64,000 nucleotides of DNA, taken from the NCBI GenBank assembly GCA_905250025.1, contig CAJNOJ010000006.1, forward strand, positions 62,001-126,000. Reading direction: 5' to 3'. The notes beneath the pieces are model-generated. The model saw only the letters and a program-made list of their open reading frames with translations. It was not told the DNA's origin and made no database searches. The translations under genes and the position numbers were made by a program. Source of the DNA: Adineta ricciae (taxonomy: Eukaryota > Rotifera > Eurotatoria > Adinetida > Adinetidae). Shown here in pieces: positions 55,671 through 64,000 of the stretch. The first letter of the stretch is position 1, and the number at the start of each line of letters is the position of its first letter.

Positions 55671-58600
55671 ATGTCTCGAAAACATTCTCCTAATGACAAA
55701 TCCAAAGCTAAGAATCCTTCATCACCAACTGACGCGAACGATGAACCAAGGTACTGCATCTGTCAAAAACGCGAAGATGAACTAAACGATCAAGATAATG
55801 ATTTTATGATTGAATGCGATGGATGTAACGGATGGTTTCATGGTAAATGCATCGGATTAGCTGATCGTATTGCTGGTAAATGATCTTTTTCTCATACAAG
55901 TCTTTTTTGTGAGTATTTGTTTTTCTTCGGATAGATGACATTGAAAAATATTTTTGTCCGGAATGCTCCACGCAATTTGGTCCTTCAGTTTGTAAGAAAA
56001 CGCGAACCTTCTCGAAACTTATTGATATTTTACAATTTGTTTGACATAGTTAAACAACGGAGGAATCAACATCGGCGAGATTACAGCGATCCGAATGCTG
56101 AAAATAAAGTGAGTGATGATCGACGAAAAAGCGAAGCTTTTATTGATAAATTTGGACTTGATTATTTAGACAACAGAAAGTGGCACAATGGATTTCATCA
56201 ATAAATTGAAGCGAAGAGTATTTCCGAGGTAATATAAATATGACATACCCTGGAAAAACTAACGTTACCCTGGATTTTTTTCCTTTCAGTTGTGCGCCAG
56301 TTATAACTCGAATGAAAGGCAATCAAGTAACTGCGGAGTATCTAATCAATAATGGTTTCACCAAACCAATCTTAGTAACGAATCGTGACGGATTAGAATT
56401 GACTTTACCTAGTCGGACGATTACGTTAAATGAAATTAATGAACTTATCGGTAGATGAGATCGAATTGACCTTTTATCTCGGAAGAAAGTTCTTTCTTGT
56501 TTAGGACCTGGTCGTTATATTGACATAATTGACTGTGAGAAACAAGTGACTTACAAAATGGCATTAGAAGAATACGTCGACTATTTCGAAAGTATCGATC
56601 GAAGCAAAATCTATAATGTTCTCAGTTTAGAAATTTCGAATACTAAGTACGTATAGTAAATCGCAATAAGAACGAAATCGCATGTGTTTAATTTTCATCT
56701 CTCTTTAAGACTGGGTGAGCAAGTGATCACACCGCGAATTGTTCGGGATCTTTCATGGGCGACTGTTGGTATTTGGCCACTGAAAAAAGACGGAGAGAAA
56801 AACGATGACAACGACAATGATGAAGTTTCGAATGGGACGGAAAAGAAAGCAACATGGCCATCGCAATCAATGTCGTCGAAGAAGAAACGTCGAACAGTTT
56901 CATCAACAGACACTGATCAGAGCGACGATGATCAATTCGAAGTTGTTGATGCAAATCATTTCGAAAATTTCGAACGGCCTGATGTAGCTAAATATTGTTT
57001 GATGAGTCCACAGTCATCGTATACAGATTTTCATGTGGATTTTGGTGGTTCAAGTGTTTGGTATTCCGTTGTTCGAGTGAGTTGAATTGCTTCCATTGAT
57101 ATTTTCATTTCAACTTCAAACATTAATTTGTCTATTCAGGGAGAGAAGATCTTCTATCTAATTGAACCAACCGACGAGAATCTTCAAAAATACGCTGAAT
57201 GGTCAAGGTCACAAACAGAGTCCGAAACATTTCTAGGTGATTGTGTCACAAATTGTTACAAAATGCATCTACGCGAAGAGAACACTGTTTTCATACCAGC
57301 AGGGTTAGACGACACTTGATTCGATCTTTTCGGAAAATTTCAATCTTATTTTCTTTAGTTGGATCCATGCAGTTTATACAGTTACAGATTCATTAGTTTT
57401 TGGTGGCAACTTTCTTCAATCGATGGGAGTTGATATGCAACTTCGGTAAGTAAAGATTCATACGCTTGCCTGTCATACATCAATATAAACTATGAATTCT
57501 TTTTAGTATCTACGAGCTTGAACGTCTTGCACAAGTTCCGCATAAATTTCAGTTCCCACTGTTCGAAACATTTCATTGGTACGCTGCGAAAGCTTTCTAT
57601 GAAGAATTAAAAGGTAACGTTTTTATCGTTTTACGGCTTGTTCTTTTATTCATCTACCAATGCACTCTTCCCTCTCATCTATTTCTAGAATGTAACGATT
57701 CTGGTTCGTTGACTGTCAATCCTATCACTCAACAAGCTTGCGAGTCAATTCTGCACTATATGGGTAAATGGTTATCAGCTGATAAACGGGTATGAATAGG
57801 CTTGTTCATCTAACGTCTCTTCTAAATGTACTAACAGCTCAGTCTACATCACAGATTAAAGTAGTTCATCAAAGTACAACTTAACAAAGATTATTCTCAG
57901 TTATGTTATTCTCTTCTGAACAATGGATAGAATCTATCTGTGTGGTAATTCGTGATATCGATCTTTAATTGTTTGCATACTTTCTTCTGTGAACAAAAGG
58001 AAAAAGATAAAATTCTTCTCTTGCTTTATAATACTCTTATTTCATTTGATGCTTTGAATCAATACGATCGTGGGAGATGATCATTTGGAAAATTTTCTAT
58101 TTAGTATCAAACACGTAACCGTTTGATCATACCAAAAGGATTCAACTGTGAAAAACTTCTACGCGATCTTGCACGAGAACTTGAACAAGTTAAAGTATGT
58201 GGTTTAGATTAACTAGATCTTTTCGTAGACTTTGTATTTGTTTTTCGTTTTAGATACGCTGTGAATCAGGAAGATTTTCTAAACCACCTTCAAGTAGTAT
58301 TATTGCTAGTCCTATCAAAGTCGTGCTTCCAATCGATGCAAAACATGAGCTTGTTCAACTGAATAATACTAAAGTTTGTATTTTTTTCGATTTGAAGAAT
58401 CTTCATATTGAATTGATTGTTCAATTTGTTGAATTAGATTAAAGTTAAATGTCGTCGTTTATCATCGGAATCAGAAAATCAGAAAAACAAAGATTCGTCC
58501 GCTGGCAGTGGCATGAAATTGACGATTAAAACATCGTTAAGTGGTTGTAGAAAGCCAAGTAGCAGCAGGGATTTATCTCCAGTAATGAACAAGAAAAAAG

Positions 58601-59659
58601 TTTCACGAACCTCGTCATCTGTTAAACAACAAAAAAAGTAAGTTAAACGCTCTATGACGAGGTCGTTTTCCTAGTGAAACTTTTATTCTAGTTCAAATTC
58701 AACTGATATTCCAATTAAACAGGAAGAACCACCGAAAATTACTTATACACTTGGTAAGAATTTCATAGAAATGCACCTGACAGTTGAAAATGTCTATCTT
58801 GCTTTCTACAGACCTTGAGGCAAAACGACAACGTTTTATTGAACCTACAATTACTCAGTAAGTTTCTATAGGATGGTTGGTATAACTTACAAGTTTTGTT
58901 TTCGTTTAGGGCAACTCATGATGAGTCTGATAATGATACTAATACTTCTTCAAGTGATACGAACTTCTCATCCATTCCTCCCGAATCGCACGCAGATATA
59001 AATGAAAGTCATGACAATAACGAATCCTTAGGTGGCATAGTCGATGGAGGTTTAGCATCATTTGTGAAGAGTTCATCGATAAACGATGACTATTGTAAGT
59101 GTCATCAGTTTTCGGTTTCATATTCTGAAACAATATCTTCTATGTAGATCATCCAAGTAAAGAAAGTAAAATAAAACGAGAGCGTAGCAGTTCGGAGAAG
59201 AAACATTCTTCAAGTAAATATGGAGATGTCGTCTTTGACCTATATTATGACAATTATTTATCTTTGTAGAAAAACTAAAATCAAAATCATCAACAGAAAC
59301 AGATAAAGCTCAGGTATGTTTATTGTTCTTTCTAATAATAAATACATTCTACTTTTACTTTAATAGAAATCATCGAAAAAGGCCAAATCGGAAGGTATTC
59401 TATCACTTATTTCTATTTCTTTTTCATTGCGATCATTTATTATTTAGATTCATTGTCATCGACTCCTAATCGAAAGAAACTATTGACAGCTACAGCATCG
59501 ACGCCAGGGTCTTCATTACCTTCGAATCCAACTTCTACGCCAACCCAGAAGAAACGCATATTGCCCTCTACACCGAAAAAAGTCAATCCAAAAGACCGTC
59601 TAGGAAAAATTCTTAAAATAGCAAATAGCATCAAATCGCGGGGAGGAGTTCTAACTTAA
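55671..59659 (+). CDS. KDM7: KDM7/PHF8-family PHD-JmjC histone demethylase
   Basis: These nuclear Fe(II)/2-oxoglutarate enzymes remove H3K9me2, H3K27me2 or H4K20me1 and read H3K4me3 through the PHD finger. The PHD finger (55755-about 55980) has [26 protein letters not shown] and YFCPECS. The JmjC domain (about 56340-57430) has the Fe ligands His-Val-Asp (57032-57040) and the distal His in AGWIHAVYT (57366-57368), plus [22 protein letters not shown] and [11 protein letters not shown] charged insert (Asp/Glu/Lys/Ser-rich, about 56785-56965) sits inside the JmjC domain. The C-terminal half is basic and Ser-rich, typical of the family. There are at least 15 introns of 50-60 nt. The start is [10 protein letters not shown]. 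Confidence 0.9.
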
Positions 59660-60070
59660 CTTTTTCTTTTTTCTACGCTTTCTATCATAAGGACATCTCA
59701 GGGATCACATACTTGTTCTTTGTTTGGCTCAATATTTATATACGATATTCGTTGTGTATCATTATCGTTCTCTATCTTTTGAACTTTCTTATTCTTAGAT
59801 ATATCGAGTTTCCGTTCTTTTTTTCCCTTGTTCTGCTCTCAGTCGTTTTCGCATTATGAAATATCCTTATGATTAGATTAGTTTTCATGTGTACATAAGT
59901 GTTGTTCTTCCTTTTATGATTCCTCTCTGTACTATCGATTGTAACGATACAAAAACACTAAAGAACTGAAAAGAAAATTTTTGTCATTGATGACAGTATT
60001 GCACAACAACGATGTCAATGTTTTCTTTTTGCATATATTGATGATCATTTGCAAGTTTGTTTGTCGAACG
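59660..60070. other. Intergenic region KDM7 to TatD
   Basis: T-rich 3' UTR and promoter sequence. An in-frame upstream ATG at 59990 would extend TatD by 27 residues; I judge that less likely. Confidence 0.4.
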
Positions 60071-60904
60071 ATGGCCACAAATGCAATGACAAAGTCGAAT
60101 CTGATCGATATCGGAGCTAATCTTACGCATAAGTCATTCAGACAGAACCTTTCGCAAGTGTTGGAACGAGCAGGAAAAGCTCAAGTTTCGGATATTATTA
60201 TCACAGGCACAAGTTTATCGGGAAGTCGGGAAGCTAGTCGTCTAACAGTGAAATACAATCAAGAACAGCAGCTTGTGAGGCTTTATTCGACAGTTGGTAT
60301 TCATCCACATGATGCAACCCGCCATTCGGCGTACAATTATCGTGAACAACTTGTTGATATCGTACAGAATAATAAAACTGTAGTCGCTCTAGGTGAATGT
60401 GGTCTTGATTACGATCGTAATTTCTCAACACACGATGATCAAAAACGTGTCTTTGATACGCAATTACAACTTGCTTGCGATTATAATCTTCCATTATTCA
60501 TGCATGAACGATCAGCTTCGACAGATATGTTATCTATGCTAGCTAATTATTCTCAGCACAAGAATTTCCGCGGTGTGATACATTGTTTTACACATGGATC
60601 GCTTGACATTCTCCAGAAGTATCTTGCACTTAATCTCTACATTGGAATTACCGGATGGGTATGCGATGAACGACGCGGTAAAGACTTAGCTAAATTGGTT
60701 CCACACATTCCATTAGATCGTCTTTTAATTGAAACCGACGCACCGTTTCTGTTGCCGAGGAACTTACCAAAACCTTGGCCACATGAAAACGAGCCCAGCT
60801 GCTTGCCTTATGTTGTGAAGAAATTAGCCGAATGTTACTCTGTTTCAACCGATGAAATTGCACAACGTTCAACGGAGAATGCGAAAAAACTATTTAATAT
60901 ATGA
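60071..60904 (+). CDS. tatD: TatD-family metal-dependent deoxyribonuclease
   Basis: TatD enzymes are TIM-barrel nucleases linked to DNA repair and apoptotic DNA breakdown. The frame is intronless, 277 residues. It has IDIGANLTHKSF, TVGIHPHDA, ALGECGLDYDRNFS, LFMHERS, GVIHCFTHGS, LYIGITGWVCDERRGKDL and LIETDAPFLLPR. The metal ligands (Glu of GECGLD, His of FMH, His of IHCFT, Asp of ETDAP) are present. GITGWVCDERRG is the pattern of bacterial TatD rather than animal TATDN1. It may come from an old TatD lineage or from transfer. AATAAA is at 60913-60918. Confidence 0.9.
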   Translation: MATNAMTKSNLIDIGANLTHKSFRQNLSQVLERAGKAQVSDIIITGTSLSGSREASRLTVKYNQEQQLVRLYSTVGIHPHDATRHSAYNYREQLVDIVQNNKTVVALGECGLDYDRNFSTHDDQKRVFDTQLQLACDYNLPLFMHERSASTDMLSMLANYSQHKNFRGVIHCFTHGSLDILQKYLALNLYIGITGWVCDERRGKDLAKLVPHIPLDRLLIETDAPFLLPRNLPKPWPHENEPSCLPYVVKKLAECYSVSTDEIAQRSTENAKKLFNI

Positions 60905-61084
60905 ACTATAAAAATAAAAGTCTGTATAAGAAATACACTGAAATAAAATTTATTCGAATCATTTACAAGTAAAACGAGATACAAAACAACAGAGATTGAA
61001 TCGGAAAGGTTGACAATATCAAAAGTAATGAATATTGCTTAGACTATTGGAAAAAGGAATATTGACTAGCATTGATTTTGACTC

Positions 61085-62840
61085 TTACATAGCTTTGACT
61101 TTCATTTGTTTCATTTTTGGCTGTCGCCGTTTCATTTCACGTTTATGCTCTTTTTCTTCCCATTTACGTTGTCGTTCGGGATCATCTGACTGCATGATTT
61201 TTTCTTTTTCAGCACGACGTTTTTCTTCTCGTCTTTGCTGTGCTTGTTCTTGTCTCTGCTGATAAACGTTCTTTAAGAATTGCTCTTCGATTCGTTGACG
61301 ATTTTTAATCGCTTTGTTCTTCGATTCCTTCAGCGTAAACCGAAATGAATTGACGCGGTCAATCAGTTGCAAGACAAAACGTAAATAATCACTACCAACA
61401 GTCTCTGTTGTAATCTCCAACGACCGACTATTGCGAGCAACTAGATTAAATGCAATGATAAGCACATGGCGAACGGATCGTTCGGACGTGTTCGAAGCAT
61501 CTTGCTGTTGAGCTGTACTACCAGCATTGGGTGTAGTATTCGGTGATGATTGTTGAGTATCATTTTGTATTTTCATACCTGTGTACTGATCACTTATATG
61601 TATATATTCCAAAACATCAGGATATCTAAATAAAGCATCGAAAGGGAAAGAAAACAATCAGACGCTATTCATCGATTTTGTATTGAGACTGCTGTGTACA
61701 AAAATGCTGCTTACTTTTCAATGAAGTCGACTACACGATTATCGATAATTGCGCTTGATACTTCACCGATTTCACTCAGTATCTGGTAGTTTCCATTATT
61801 GAGACCGCGTTTATCTGACGTTTTTCTTTCTGAACAAAACTGACTAAGATCATTCATATCACGATGTAATTTTGCTGCACAATGTTTTTTGGCCAAACAA
61901 AATACAAACGTTTCCATATCTTCTTTACTATAATCTGCCGTGTAGATAAGCATATCATTACTAGATTTGATCATTGCTGCCAATGAATTGAATAAGCATT
62001 GTCGTTTGGCAAGACGTACTTCCATCAGCATACTTTCAATTGCTGTTCGTCCACTGCACCAGAGTATGTATAAACTTTCGGACTCCTTTTGCATTTTATT
62101 CGTTGTTGAATCATTGACGGTGGAATCATCTGCCGATTGAGTGGTGCGCGTTTGACCATTGTCACCAACAAGACAGAAATTTCTTTCGAGTAGATCACGT
62201 TGTGAACGATAGACAATATCGGCGAGTCGAGCATTCTTCGAACGACCAAGGAGAAAGTTGATAAGATAACCCAGAAGTAAAAGAAGCATGATTGCTTCGC
62301 AATGGTACGCTTCCCAATGATTGCTTGTTAGATTAGCAGGAATTTCCGTGATTTTTAGGTCAGGAATTGTGGATGTAGCTGGTGATGATGATGAATATCC
62401 ATCGGACTAAAGCGAATGAAGTGATCATTACAGGAGTTTATTTCAACAAACGATTTATTTACTGTTTCAAATTCTTCTTCGTCAAACATCAGATCATCGT
62501 CTTCATCGTCGATAGTCACTTCGTCATTAACTTTGATATCTGCACTCTTGCTTGATAGTGATTGAAATGAATCATCTACTTTGGCTACTTCAGGTTTATT
62601 TGATTGCGTTTTGGATGACAATTGATTGGCACCCGGTGAATACGGAGGTTCTGAAATATAGAGAGAGGACGTAAACGTTGTTTTCTACAAGGATCGATCT
62701 TACATACCAACAACAAATTCATCCTCGTCAAAATCATCAAATTCCGAGAAATCCTCATCTTTGATCTTCTTTGCAACTGACCATGTGAAATAAGAGAGAA
62801 GATTGAATAGAATAAATAAAATAGTCATCGATGAACGCAT
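61085..62840 (-). CDS. CCDC47: CCDC47 (PAT complex ER membrane chaperone)
   Basis: CCDC47 with Asterix forms the PAT complex, which shields multi-pass membrane proteins at the ER translocon. Exon 1 (62840-about 62706) encodes a signal peptide (MRSSMTILFILFNLLSYFTW) followed by a very acidic lumenal stretch. The middle exons give a membrane segment (LLLLLGYLINFLLGRSKNAR), SLYILWCSGRTAIESML and EDMETFVFCLAKK. The C terminus has a charged coiled coil (QAQQRREEKRRAEKEKIMQS) ending MKQMKVKAM, the exact ending style of animal CCDC47. It looks complete. Confidence 0.93.
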
Positions 62841-63874
62841 ATCGCCAGAATTGTCTTGCTGTTTTTAATTATGCTTTTAGAGATATATTTTGACATCGAC
62901 AGACAGAAAAGAACTTCGTTATTTCCTGGAATTCGATTGGTTGATAATGTTTATCCAATAGATACTATTTGGAACAACTCCGTCGAATATATATAAAAAT
63001 TTTGCATTTAAAAAAGAAGTTCAAATGATTTTTTGTTTATTCATCTGTGTATTTCTATGTGTTAAGATAGATAGATGGAAGCATACAATGGGAGATAATA
63101 ACCAATGAGATATCACAACGTTTTTTTGTCTTCATTTAATCACAACAACGGACAATCACTTTCTTCCTTCGTTGTCCAGCTCGATCGACCTTTTCGATAA
63201 ACAAAATGGCAAAATATATCAAACATGCTCATTTTTCTCTATTTTCTAGATCTGAACATTGATAACACACTTCTCTTTGTCTCTCTAAGATGATTTGTAA
63301 CAACAGTTAAAACATATTCTTTCCTAGTAATCCGTTCTTCGAGTAAGGTAATTTTATTTTATATGATGGCACGATAAGACCTTCTAGAGGTGCTGTAAAA
63401 GTACGTCAATCTTCCGTTAGAAATCTGTTTGACAGAGTAGTGCTTGGATTCGCTCTGGTTTTTTTTTACTTGTATATGATTGTCATGAAGTCAATGATGA
63501 ATTACGAGAGAAGAGCAAATGACAAGCTTTCCTTTTTCTTTCTATCAGCTCCCAGCATCATATTCATTACTATATACGGAAAGAGAGAGATGATATGTGT
63601 CATTGGATTTGTTTTCCAGAGAAGATGTCGCAACAATTGCTTGCTTAACATCTATATGTACTAACATATTCTATAAACTTCTTTATTTCTATCAACAGCT
63701 ACCCCATACTGTGTTAGTAGAGGGCACGGAAAGAAGAAGCAGGAAGGAAAAAGTCTTGAAACACAGAGAGGATGATAACTGTATGTTTATTTCAGGTTGC
63801 TGTTGTTATTGTCGTCATCATCTTATAGAATCTTCGTCAACGTATAACATTACAAATCTCTACTTCTGTTCTCC
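62841..63874. promoter_or_regulatory. Divergent region CCDC47 (-) / coronin (+)
   Basis: 1.0 kb, AT-rich. The plus ORF at 63440-63664 is hydrophobic but has no family support. Both promoters are expected here, and spliced 5' UTR exons of coronin are possible. Confidence 0.4.
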
Positions 63875-64000
63875 ATGGCTCGCGTTGTTCGTAATAGCAA
63901 GTTTCGGTAAGTTTATACTTAAACATCAAACTTTCTTTTGTAAAGGATTGTATCATCTAGCCATGTTTTTGGTCAAGCAGCTAAAAAGCAAGATTGTTAT
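63875..64000 (+). CDS. CORO1: Coronin, N-terminal fragment
   Basis: Coronins bind F-actin and Arp2/3. Exon 1 (63875-63906) encodes MARVVRNSKF; a 54-nt intron follows; exon 2 starts at 63961 and continues HVFGQAAKKQDCY to the window edge. Together this matches the invariant start of animal coronins (VVRSSKFRHVFGQPAK..CY). The WD40 propeller lies beyond the window. Confidence 0.9.

Noticed and set aside
56771-57085. KDM7 JmjC reading as a broken gene because of the charged insert
   Set aside because: The frame is open on both sides and all metal-binding residues follow, so the domain appears intact.
63440-63664. Hydrophobic plus-strand ORF upstream of coronin
   Set aside because: No family support; AT-rich sequence easily gives Phe/Ile/Leu-rich frames.
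1-64000. tRNA, rRNA, CRISPR, transposon or telomere repeat
   Set aside because: I saw no tRNA-like arms, no inverted repeats with transposase or reverse transcriptase frames, and no repeat array other than those listed. A dedicated search could still find small RNA genes.

Overview
This is a eukaryotic nuclear window: AT-rich and gene-dense, with about 35 protein-coding genes on both strands. Most introns are short (about 45-65 nt, GT..AG). The gene set is that of a small metazoan: aristaless/ARX-type homeobox, TRBP-like dsRNA-binding protein, coronin, profilin-4, kinesin-6, exocyst Sec15 and PIKfyve. Compact spacing, tiny introns, splice acceptors placed directly before start codons, and bacterial- or fungal-looking metabolic genes together suggest a bdelloid rotifer (Adineta/Rotaria-like). 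That identification is inference; no rRNA or marker gene is present to prove it.

Layout. 0-8 kb: end of an RPRD1 gene (+), then a closely spaced minus-strand run MRM3, CAPZA, EXOC6. 8.9-12.6 kb: a kinesin-6 (KIF20) gene (-), divergent from a kelch-type gene (+, 12.9-15.0 kb). 15.4-15.9 kb: a short secreted precursor with an amidated YSPRL-GKR site, a candidate PRLamide neuropeptide. 16.6-19.3 kb: an NSUN7-like protein that has lost both catalytic cysteines. 20.6-22.8 kb: an ARX-type homeobox gene (-) with a long intron and long non-coding flanks. 24.5-31.7 kb: PIKfyve followed 119 nt later by a three-dsRBD TRBP/PACT-like gene, an operon-like pair. 31.8-38.2 kb: orphan single-exon genes, a 230-bp tandem duplication around one N, and a pair of type II membrane proteins, the second with Cys-rich repeats, a C-type-lectin-like domain and a 28-nt intron. 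38.6-43.1 kb: five minus-strand genes with 58-177 nt spacers, four of them membrane proteins including a RING protein; this looks like a polycistronic operon. 43.6-48 kb: CYP20-family P450, an orphan, and a secreted poly-Asp/Lys protein. 48.4-53.3 kb: minus-strand orphans plus profilin-4. 54.3-64 kb: a glutathione transferase, a KDM7/PHF8 histone demethylase with an insertion in its JmjC domain, a TatD nuclease, CCDC47 (-), and the start of coronin.

The most interesting signals are the 38.6-43.1 kb membrane-protein gene array with trans-splicing-like acceptors, the candidate PRLamide precursor, the cysteine-less NSUN7 and the ultra-short intron. Exon boundaries were read by eye from splice consensus and conserved protein frames. 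Gene spans are start codon to stop codon and include introns.
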